From an uncultured Collinsella sp. (GTDB lineage Bacteria > Actinomycetota > Coriobacteriia > Coriobacteriales > Coriobacteriaceae): a stretch of 39,148 nt of DNA. This document shows, piece by piece, positions 32,950-39,148 of this stretch; the stretch's first letter is position 1, and every line of letters starts with the position of its first letter. Position numbers and translations under genes: made by a program. The DNA lies in contig UQPP01000019.1 in NCBI GenBank assembly GCA_900543025.1, forward strand, positions 1-39,148, in the 5' to 3' direction. The notes under the pieces were generated by a model. The model saw only the letters and a program-made list of their open reading frames with translations, ran no database searches and had not been told where the DNA came from.

Positions 32950-33129
32950 GAGTGTCCCCCTTGGGTCGGGCGCGGCGCGACGGCGCCACAGTGCGACTAA
33001 GTGTAGCGCAGGGAGCACGGCGGGCGGGCGCTGGCGCCGTGGAGGTCAAATTGTTGCGGAAAGGTTTCGGAAATGGGAGGCAAATCTCGGCGGTAGCGGC
33101 ACAGCAGCTGCCATCTATTTACTACCATT

Positions 33130-33285
33130 CCAAAACTATGCCGGATTACTACGATAAACCGCCAGTCTCCAACCACAACGAATTGCACTCCAGCAAAACC
33201 GCAGGTAGACAGCTTGTGATTTTCCGAAAAACAATAGCGAGGTCTGAGATTTCGAATTCATCGTCGTAATCCGGCATAGTTTTGG
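33130..33285. repeat. MITE-like unit with 26-bp inverted ends
   Basis: The ends 33130-33155 and 33260-33285 are inverted copies (25 of 26 match; CCAAAACTATGCCGGATTAC at the left). The 104-nt centre has no frame of note. It resembles a non-autonomous mobile unit or a long-armed hairpin; no clear target-site duplication is visible. Confidence 0.65.
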
Positions 33286-33323
33286 GCAAAGCAACTTCGG
33301 AAGGGTGTCACCGCAGCCCAAAA

Positions 33324-33356
33324 TGATCCCTTTTTCCTCCGTCCCCCACGGATCAC
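33324..33356. repeat. GATCC-type repeat
   Basis: TGATCC and GGATCA at the ends pair (6 bp), with TTTTTCCTCCGTCCCC between. On the minus strand the stem is followed by TTTTG. A related sequence is embedded in the M20 peptidase gene (17363-17393). Confidence 0.6.
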
Positions 33357-33392
33357 TCAACAAGAGCGTCCCCAACGACTATCCCAACAAGG

Positions 33393-33562
33393 GCAACGCC
33401 GATGTTTTGGCGAAGTCAGCGAAAACCCGTCAGAGCGAGCAAGGTGCCTTGAAACAAGGCGGCATTGACCTTCTGGTCATGCCGCCGAAGTTGAAAGGCA
33501 GATTGCCGCTCTGGCGGGTTTGCAGCGTCGAGCCGTTACGCGGTTTGGTAAAACCGCGTAAC
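33393..33562 (-). repeat. Structured 3'-end repeat element, copy B (orphan)
   Basis: Near-identical to copy A over its length. Outer stem 33426-33436 with 33508-33518, second helix TGCCTT (33445-33450) with AAGGCA (33495-33500), inner hairpin 33458-33465 with 33479-33486 capped by GACC-TTCT-GGTC, separate hairpin 33535-33546 with 33551-33562 (12 bp). Unlike the other copies it has no gene ending beside it; the MarR gene starts in the other direction. Confidence 0.8.
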
Positions 33563-33577
33563 CACTAGTTTGGTACC

Positions 33578-33606
33578 TTGACATTTATTTCTCACGCTCC
33601 TAGATT
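33578..33606 (+). promoter_or_regulatory. Promoter of the MarR-ABC exporter operon
   Basis: TTGACA (33578-33583), a 17-bp spacer and TAGATT (33601-33606): consensus -35 and a fair -10. It lies 11 nt beyond the 3' end of repeat copy B. Confidence 0.85.
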
Positions 33607-33640
33607 AGTTAGGCACAAAACAATCCCTCTACCTAACTAA
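33605..33640 (+). promoter_or_regulatory. Probable MarR operator
   Basis: Perfect inverted halves TTAGTTAGG (33605-33613) and CCTAACTAA (33632-33640), the first touching the -10 box and the second next to the AAAGGAG of the MarR gene. The position fits autorepression; the 18-bp spacing is wide, so each half may be a separate half-site or end of a longer site. Confidence 0.65.
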
Positions 33641-33661
33641 AGAAAGGAGCGAAGCTTAGAT

Positions 33662-34165
33662 ATGTGTGTTGAACCACTCGCCTATCCACATGAACCCAGC
33701 GGCGACCCCTCACGGCCGGCAGACGAGCCCGAGACCCAGTCCAAGGAGGACCGTCTCGCCAAGAGAATCCTCCATGGGCTGGGGTTTTGCGGCCATTACA
33801 TGCATTTTCACGGCGGCGGCATATCCGGCAAGGCGCCCATCGTCTGCCTGCTCGCCAAGCAGCCTACCGGCGAACTGTCCCAACAGGAACTTGGCATGCA
33901 CTTCGACCTCAAGCCGGGATCCCTTTCCGAGATTCTGTCCAAGCTCGAAATGGGCGGTCTTATCGAGCGCAACCGCAATCCCAAAGACCGTCGGCAGCTC
34001 ACCATCCGCCTGACCGAAGCGGGATGGGAAAAGGCCCGCGTTGAGCAGGCCGCCCGCATTCGCTTTAGAGAGCAGGCCTTTAGTGCCCTCACCCACGACG
34101 AGCGCGAGCAGCTCGCCGAAATGCTCGAGAAAATCCGCAAAACCTGGGAGGAACTGGATGATTAA
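33662..34165 (+). CDS. MarR-family transcriptional regulator
   Basis: 167 residues. A polar, Pro-rich start (1-30) is followed by a winged helix-turn-helix: PIVCLLAKQPTGELSQQELGMHFDLKPGSLSEILSKLEMGGLIERNRNPKDRRQLTIRLTEAG is a textbook MarR core (recognition helix and D-x-R wing). The C-terminal helix serves dimerisation. AAAGGAG lies 12 nt before the ATG. Its last codons overlap the start of the exporter gene by 8 bp (ATGATTAA). It most likely represses this operon until a ligand, perhaps an exporter substrate, binds. Confidence 0.92.
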   Translation: MCVEPLAYPHEPSGDPSRPADEPETQSKEDRLAKRILHGLGFCGHYMHFHGGGISGKAPIVCLLAKQPTGELSQQELGMHFDLKPGSLSEILSKLEMGGLIERNRNPKDRRQLTIRLTEAGWEKARVEQAARIRFREQAFSALTHDEREQLAEMLEKIRKTWEELDD

Positions 34166-35972
34166 AACCCTTATGGGCAGCATCCGCGACTATATGAAAG
34201 TCACCGTTGCCACGCCGTTGCTCGTGCTTGGCGAGGTGCTCTGCGAGATGCTGATTCCATTTATCACCGCCAACCTGATCGACGCCATCAAAGACGGTGC
34301 CACCGTAGCCGAGATGCTTCCCACCGCAGGCTTTTTGGTGCTCATCGCGCTGACGTCGCTTGCCTTTGGCGCCGCTGCCGGCGTCACCTGCAGCCATGCG
34401 AGCTGCGGCTTCGCCAAGAACCTGCGTCACGACCTGTTCTACAAGATCCAGACGTTCAGCTTTGCCAACATCGATGAGTTCTCGAGCTCCTCGCTCGTCA
34501 CGCGCCTGACCACCGACATCAACAACGTTCAGCAGGCTTTTATGATGATCATCCGTATCGCCGTGCGCGCGCCGCTGGTATTGGTCTTCGCCTTTACCAT
34601 GGCATTTATCATGGGCGGCAGCGTCGCCATGGTCTACCTGGTCATCATTCCGCTGCTGGGCTTTGGGCTGTTCTTTATCATCTTTAAGGTGCGCCCCATC
34701 TTCTCGCGCGTGTTCCACAAGTACGACGCCCTTAACGAGTCCGTCGAGGAAAACGTCACCGGCATGCGCGTGGTCAAGAGCTACGTGCGCGAAGACTTTG
34801 AGAAGGAGAAGTTCGCGACCGCCGCGCGCGACGTCCAGATGGACTTCACCCGCGCCGAGAAGCTGCTCGCCTTTAACAACCCCATGATGAACATCTGCGT
34901 CAACGGCGCGTTTGTCGTCATCATCTACCTGGGCTCCAAGCTCATCATCACGAGCCAGGGCACGCTGTTCGACGTGGGCCAGCTCTCCTCGATCTTTACC
35001 TATGGCTTCCAAATCCTCATGAGCCTGATGCAGCTGTCGATGATCTTTGTCATGGTGACCATGGCCGACGAATCGGCCCACCGCATCACCGAGGTGCTGG
35101 CCGCCGAGCCCACGATCGCCGATCCCGCCGAGCCCGTACTCGAGGTCGCCGACGGCTCCATCGACTTTGACCACGTGAGCTTTAAGTATTCCGAGCACGC
35201 AAAACGCCAGGCGCTCGACGATATCGACCTGCACATTAAGAGCGGCGAGACCATCGGCATCATTGGCGGCACCGGCTCGGCCAAGTCCACGCTTGTAAAC
35301 CTCATCGCCCGCCTGTACGACGCCACCGAAGGCACCGTGCGCGTGGGCGGCGTGGATGTGCGCGACTACGACTTGGACGCCCTGCGCCACCAGGTGGCCA
35401 TGGTGCTGCAGAAAAACGTGCTGTTTAGCGGCACGATTGCCGAGAACCTGCGTTGGGGCGACCCGAACGCCACCGACGAAGAGGTCCGCGAGGCCGCGCA
35501 TCTGGCCTGCGCCGACGAGTTTGTCGACGGCTTCCCCAAGGGCTATGACACCTGGATCGAACAGGGCGGCTCCAATGTTTCCGGCGGTCAGAAGCAGCGC
35601 CTGTGCATTGCGCGTGCCCTGCTGCGTCGCCCCAAGATCTTGATCCTGGACGACTCCACCAGCGCCGTCGACACCAAGACCGACGCCAAGATCCGCGCAG
35701 GACTGGCAAGCTATCTGCCCAACACGACCAAGCTCATCATCGCCCAGCGCATCAGCTCCGTGCAGGACGCAGACCGCATCATCGTCATGGAGGGTGGCCG
35801 TATCGCTCAGATCGGCAACCACGACGAGCTGCTCAAGACGAGCGAGATCTACCGCGAGACCTTCACCTCGCAAAACAAGATGTCTGCCGAAGGCGAAGAG
35901 GCCGTCGAAGCCGGCACCGAGGTATCCGTAACGCAAGCTCAGACCCAGGAAGGAGGCGAGGCACATGAGTAA
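34158..35972 (+). CDS. ABC exporter half-transporter with degenerate ATPase site
   Basis: 604 residues: a six-helix membrane domain (about 15-310) followed by an ATPase domain. Walker A is GGTGSAKST (370-378), with Ala where Gly is usual. The signature VSGGQ (474-478) is normal. Walker B ends LILDD, so Asp499 replaces the catalytic Glu. This is the pattern of the non-catalytic half of a heterodimeric exporter (as in BmrC/D or TM287/288); the partner follows with an 8-bp overlap (ATGAGTAA). Likely multidrug or lipid export. ATG at 34158, overlapping the MarR gene end. Confidence 0.93.
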   Translation: MIKTLMGSIRDYMKVTVATPLLVLGEVLCEMLIPFITANLIDAIKDGATVAEMLPTAGFLVLIALTSLAFGAAAGVTCSHASCGFAKNLRHDLFYKIQTFSFANIDEFSSSSLVTRLTTDINNVQQAFMMIIRIAVRAPLVLVFAFTMAFIMGGSVAMVYLVIIPLLGFGLFFIIFKVRPIFSRVFHKYDALNESVEENVTGMRVVKSYVREDFEKEKFATAARDVQMDFTRAEKLLAFNNPMMNICVNGAFVVIIYLGSKLIITSQGTLFDVGQLSSIFTYGFQILMSLMQLSMIFVMVTMADESAHRITEVLAAEPTIADPAEPVLEVADGSIDFDHVSFKYSEHAKRQALDDIDLHIKSGETIGIIGGTGSAKSTLVNLIARLYDATEGTVRVGGVDVRDYDLDALRHQVAMVLQKNVLFSGTIAENLRWGDPNATDEEVREAAHLACADEFVDGFPKGYDTWIEQGGSNVSGGQKQRLCIARALLRRPKILILDDSTSAVDTKTDAKIRAGLASYLPNTTKLIIAQRISSVQDADRIIVMEGGRIAQIGNHDELLKTSEIYRETFTSQNKMSAEGEEAVEAGTEVSVTQAQTQEGGEAHE

Positions 35973-37884
35973 GGCAACGACCGCCGAACGCGCGCTCAAC
36001 CGCAAGGGCGGCACCATGTCGCGCCTCATCAAGACGCTCTTTGGCTTCTACCCCGTGCTTTTGCCCCTCGTCGTCGCCGGCGTGGTGCTCTGCGCCATCA
36101 TCAACTCCATCGGCGCGACCTTCCTTCAGAGCGCCCTGCAGATTATTAGCGAATCGTGGCAGTCGGGCGACTGGACGACCGCGCAGCCCAAGATTCTGCA
36201 GCTCGTGACCACCCTCGCCTGCATCTACGGCGTCGGCATCCTGTCCTCGCTGTTCTGGAACCGCGCCATGGCCATCGTCACGCAGGGCTCGCTCGAGAAG
36301 CTGCGCGAGAAGATGTTCAACCGCATGCAGGACCTGCCGATCCGCTACTTCGACACGCACCAGCGCGGCGACATCATGAGCCACTACACCAACGACATCG
36401 ACACGCTGCGCCAGATGATCAGCCAGTCGCTGCCCAACCTGCTCATGACGGTCATCGTCATCGCCACGGTGTTCTTTATCATGCTTTACTACAGCGTGTG
36501 GATGTGCCTGGTCATTATTGCCGGCGTCGCCCTTATGACCTTTATGACCAAGTTGCTCGGCTCCAACTCCGCGCGCTTCTTTATTGCACAGCAGACCGAG
36601 CTCGGCGTGGTCGAGGGCCATATCGAGGAAGTCATGAACGGTCAGAAGGTCGTCAAGGCATTCTGCCACGAGTCTGCAGCCGAGGCCGATTTTGACGAGC
36701 GCAACGAAAAGCTCTTCGAGGTCTCGCAAAAGGCCAACATGTACGCCAACATCCTCATGCCCATCCTTATGAACCTGGGCAACCTGCTCTACGTGCTGGT
36801 CGCACTGGCAGGCGGCATTTTCCTGGCGCTGGGCGTGCCCAACCTGAGCATCTCGGGCATGGCGCTGTCCATCACCGTCGTGGTGCCGTTCCTCAACATG
36901 ACCAAGCAGTTCTGCGGACAGATCGGCCAGATCTCGCAGCAGATCAACGCCGTGGTCATGGGCCTCGCCGGCGCCGACCGTATCTTTGAACTCATCGACG
37001 AGAAACCCGAGGCCGACGAAGGCTACGTGACGCTCGTCAACGCGCAAGTGAACCCCGAGACCTGGGAGTTCGAGGAGGCCGACCACCACACCGGCATGTG
37101 GGCATGGAAACACCCGCACCGCGCAACCGGCGAGATCGAGTACGTGCCGCTGCGCGGCGACCTGGTCATGGACAATGTGGACTTTGGCTACACGCCCGAC
37201 CACGAGGTGCTGCACGGCGTGTCCGTGTTTGCCAAGCCGGGCCAGAAGGTCGCGTTTGTCGGCGCCACCGGTGCCGGCAAGACGACCATCACCAACCTCA
37301 TCAACCGCTTCTATGACATTGCCGACGGCAAGATCCGCTACGACGGCATCAACGTCAATAAGATTCGCAAGGCCGATCTGCGCCGCTCGCTGGGCGTTGT
37401 GCTGCAGGACGTAAACCTGTTCACCGGCACCGTGATGGATAACATCCGCTACGGCAACCTAGATGCCACCGACGAGGAGTGCATCGCGGCGGCCAAGCTC
37501 GCGGGCGCGGACGACTTTATCACCCGCCTGCCCGACGGCTACGACACCATGCTCACCGGCAACGGGGCGCAGCTGTCGCAGGGCCAACGTCAGCTGATCT
37601 CGATTGCACGCGCCGCCGTCGCCGATCCGCCGGCAATGATTCTGGACGAGGCCACATCGAGCATCGACACCCGCACCGAGGCTATCGTGCAGGCCGGCAT
37701 GGACAAGCTCATGGAAGGCCGCACGACGTTTGTCATCGCGCACCGCCTGTCCACCGTACGCAACTCCGATGCGATCATCTGCCTGGACCACGGCCGCATC
37801 ATCGAGCGCGGCAACCACGACGAGCTTATCGCCAAGCGCGGGTATTACTACCAGCTCTATACCGGAGCGTTTGAGCTGGAGTAG
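35965..37884 (+). CDS. ABC exporter half-transporter with catalytic ATPase site
   Basis: 639 residues, partner of the preceding gene. After a short polar start come six membrane helices (about 25-320) and then the ATPase domain. Walker A GATGAGKTT (433-441) and Walker B MILDE with Glu562 are canonical. The signature is LSQGQ (537-541), one residue off LSGGQ; it would face the degenerate Walker B of the partner, so one site is competent and one is not. An extra loop of about 35 residues (near 352-390, Glu/His-rich) lies between the domains. GGAGG precedes the ATG at 35965. Confidence 0.94.
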   Translation: MSKATTAERALNRKGGTMSRLIKTLFGFYPVLLPLVVAGVVLCAIINSIGATFLQSALQIISESWQSGDWTTAQPKILQLVTTLACIYGVGILSSLFWNRAMAIVTQGSLEKLREKMFNRMQDLPIRYFDTHQRGDIMSHYTNDIDTLRQMISQSLPNLLMTVIVIATVFFIMLYYSVWMCLVIIAGVALMTFMTKLLGSNSARFFIAQQTELGVVEGHIEEVMNGQKVVKAFCHESAAEADFDERNEKLFEVSQKANMYANILMPILMNLGNLLYVLVALAGGIFLALGVPNLSISGMALSITVVVPFLNMTKQFCGQIGQISQQINAVVMGLAGADRIFELIDEKPEADEGYVTLVNAQVNPETWEFEEADHHTGMWAWKHPHRATGEIEYVPLRGDLVMDNVDFGYTPDHEVLHGVSVFAKPGQKVAFVGATGAGKTTITNLINRFYDIADGKIRYDGINVNKIRKADLRRSLGVVLQDVNLFTGTVMDNIRYGNLDATDEECIAAAKLAGADDFITRLPDGYDTMLTGNGAQLSQGQRQLISIARAAVADPPAMILDEATSSIDTRTEAIVQAGMDKLMEGRTTFVIAHRLSTVRNSDAIICLDHGRIIERGNHDELIAKRGYYYQLYTGAFELE

Positions 37885-37910
37885 CTCAAAACAGCCCCTA
37901 CGCTCCCAAC

Positions 37911-38014
37911 GGACCTCCCCGAGGGAGACGGGGTGTTTACTCCGTGCTCAAACATTCTCGCTTCGCTGCGAAACTGCGCGCGGAGCAAACACCCCGTCTC
38001 CCTCGGGGAGGTCC
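37911..38014. repeat. Long inverted repeat downstream of the ABC exporter
   Basis: Arms of 34 nt (37911-37944 and 37981-38014) match at 33 positions, with GGACCTCCCCGAGGGAGACG at the outer end. The 36-nt loop holds a further small hairpin (TTCTCGC/GCGAAA). It lies 26 bp after the exporter stop codon. Confidence 0.8.
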
Positions 38015-38054
38015 TACGCACACAGTCTTTTCTCGCAGCCTGAAAAGAAGTGGT

Positions 38055-38088
38055 GAGGCCCTGGCCGTTTGGCCAGGGCCTCATTTTG
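38055..38088 (+). terminator. Rho-independent terminator
   Basis: A perfect 12-bp stem GAGGCCCTGGCC-GTTT-GGCCAGGGCCTC followed by ATTTTG on the + strand. It ends the MarR-ABC operon; it may also serve the convergent LysR gene, where the minus strand continues with a pyrimidine-rich run. Confidence 0.85.
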
Positions 38089-38119
38089 TAAGGAGTCAAA
38101 AAGCCCCGTCCCAAATGAG

Positions 38120-38998
38120 CTATTTGAGAAGTTGGGCCATGGCGTTGACGAATTTTTGGACTTGGAGGGTTGGCTCGAGCGGATAGTGCAAAAAGACCGG
38201 CACCTCTCGCCCGCACAGGAAAGGCACGCCTACAAAGGCCGGGTGCACCCCCGACCACGCTCCGCAGGTGAGCACCGCATCGCCCTTTTCCTCCGCCTCG
38301 TTAAAGAGCGCAAAGTCGAAGCTATCCACGTCGATCACGTCCACGCCGCCGTCGGCCAAAAGGTCAATGCGCAGGCTGTCCATGGCATCGTTGCCGTGAC
38401 GGAGTACGCACAGACGCATACCCTCCAAGTCGGCGACCGTAATGCGATTCTTGCGCGCCAGCGGACTCGTGCGCGGCAGGTCGATATAAAACGGCACGTT
38501 GACGATGCGGAGCTTTTGGCAGGCGTCGCCCCAGCGTGGGGTCGAAAAACTCGACTGCACCACATCGACCTCGCGGCCCAAGCCGCGCATGACGGATTCG
38601 CGCTCGTCATAGAGGTCGCTTACCGGCACAATCTCAAATCGCAGCGACGGTTCCAAATCGTGGATGCCCGACCACATCGACAGCGTTTGGCGCCCCGGGC
38701 ACATCATCGACACGCCCAGACGCACGGCACCGCCATCGCCCGCCGCGCGTCGGGCACGGCGCAGCGCGTCCTCGGACTGCCGCATGATCGAGCGCGCGTC
38801 ATCCACCAGCAGAGCACCCGCCGGCGTCACCTTGACGCCCGAGTGCGAGCGTTCGAACAGCGTGATGCCGAACTCGGCCTCAAATCCCGACACCTGCTTG
38901 ACGAGCGCCGGAGTCGACACGCGCAATTTTGCCGCCGCCCGAGAGAAGCTTCCCAGCTCCGCGGCGGCCGATATGGCCTCAAGTCGTCGATCGTACAC
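38120..38998 (-). CDS. LysR-family transcriptional regulator
   Basis: 292 residues from the GTG at 38998, which has GGGAG 6 nt upstream and gives a normal start (YDRRLEAISAAAELGSF). An ATG at 39031 adds 11 residues but has no ribosome site. The winged helix (SFSRAAAKLRVSTPALVKQVSGFEAEFGITLFERS) is typical. The effector-binding domain (about 80 on) is more divergent than usual, with VRLGVSMMCPG and a Cys at LTCGAWSG. It is convergent with the ABC exporter, and no divergent target gene lies within the window; its target may be beyond the right edge. Confidence 0.88.
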   Translation of the reverse strand: MYDRRLEAISAAAELGSFSRAAAKLRVSTPALVKQVSGFEAEFGITLFERSHSGVKVTPAGALLVDDARSIMRQSEDALRRARRAAGDGGAVRLGVSMMCPGRQTLSMWSGIHDLEPSLRFEIVPVSDLYDERESVMRGLGREVDVVQSSFSTPRWGDACQKLRIVNVPFYIDLPRTSPLARKNRITVADLEGMRLCVLRHGNDAMDSLRIDLLADGGVDVIDVDSFDFALFNEAEEKGDAVLTCGAWSGVHPAFVGVPFLCGREVPVFLHYPLEPTLQVQKFVNAMAQLLK

Positions 38999-39031
38999 GT
39001 CAATCTCCCGTTTTCGCGCCCGTGACCGCAT

Positions 39032-39148
39032 GGTGCCACAGGGGGTTGTTTTCGCAGGTCACACGCTCAATTGAGAATGAGCTGCATCGCACAGTGTAAA
39101 CCTACGGTTAACGCCATTCTAACAAATATGCAATTCACCTGCGCAAAT
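39032..39148. other. Upstream region of the LysR gene
   Basis: No gene seen. TAGAAT on the minus strand could be a -10 box, but no well-spaced -35 box was found. LysR-type sites (T-N11-A dyads) could lie here; none is certain. Confidence 0.25.

Larger units (their letters stand above)
32950..33661. other. Repeat-filled intergenic region between pdxY and the MarR gene
   Basis: A 712-bp gap without a gene. From left to right it holds about 180 bp of unassigned sequence (pdxY leader), an inverted-repeat unit (33130-33285), a GATCC repeat (33324-33356), structured element copy B (33393-33562), and the MarR promoter (33578-33606). Confidence 0.7.

Noticed and set aside
34089..37215. Long minus-strand open frames opposite the ABC exporter genes
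   Set aside because: Antisense shadows of two clear exporters; repetitive His/Asp/Val composition.
37911..38014. Long inverted repeat considered as a CRISPR remnant or integron attC site
   Set aside because: A single palindrome with no spacer-repeat periodicity, no cas or integrase gene and no attC core sites.

Overview
The window looks like the chromosome of a high-GC anaerobic actinobacterium of the Coriobacteriia, most like Collinsella. This is inferred from base composition, gene repertoire and the actinobacterial atpC-murA junction; no database search was possible. Nearly all genes up to position 29,731 are on the minus strand. I saw no rRNA, tRNA, CRISPR array, integrase or transposase.

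Layout, left to right. (1) 150-2,681: an LCP-family cell-wall ligase gene and murA. (2) 2,770-9,665: a complete F1Fo ATP synthase operon in canonical order (atpI-B-E-F-H-A-G-D-C on the minus strand) with a clear promoter at one end and a strong terminator at the other. (3) 9,936-16,888: upp, glpK, tsaC/Sua5, a HigBA-type toxin-antitoxin pair, prmC and prfA. This is the familiar prfA-prmC-sua5-upp-atp neighbourhood, with glpK and the toxin-antitoxin pair interposed. PrmC carries a large acidic Ala/Glu-rich insertion. (4) 17,137-22,703: an M20 peptidase, a three-gene amino-acid ABC importer (ATPase, permease, Tat-like lipoprotein) and an aldose 1-epimerase-like gene. (5) 22,817-29,731: a single-TM protein, then a set of genes with a common theme: MerR regulator, UbiX flavin prenyltransferase, an LpdC-like UbiD decarboxylase, an anion permease, and a protein that appears to fuse an LpdD-type prenylated-flavin chaperone domain to a type I isopentenyl-diphosphate isomerase domain. 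Together these would take up an aromatic acid, make and deliver prenylated FMN, and decarboxylate the acid. (6) 29,893-32,949: an MFS exporter, a low-molecular-weight phosphatase, a small Cys-rich protein and a pyridoxal kinase. (7) 33,662-38,998: a MarR-controlled heterodimeric ABC exporter and a LysR regulator.

Between genes the window is rich in structured repeats. The most striking is a roughly 150-nt element present four times (1-149, 15,652-15,820, 21,641-21,805, 33,393-33,562). Its stems differ in sequence between copies but keep their pairing, while the internal linkers and an apical GACC-TTCT-GGTC motif are conserved. Three of the copies begin within 0-5 nt of a stop codon. Two other families, a TGTGACAAAGGGAC palindrome joined to a 68-bp hairpin and a GAGCGTGGATTTTCTCC repeat, also abut or contain stop codons, so a general 3'-end role (termination or transcript stability) is likely.

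The two best candidates for something undescribed are the LpdD-isomerase fusion with its locus, and the covarying 3'-end element family.
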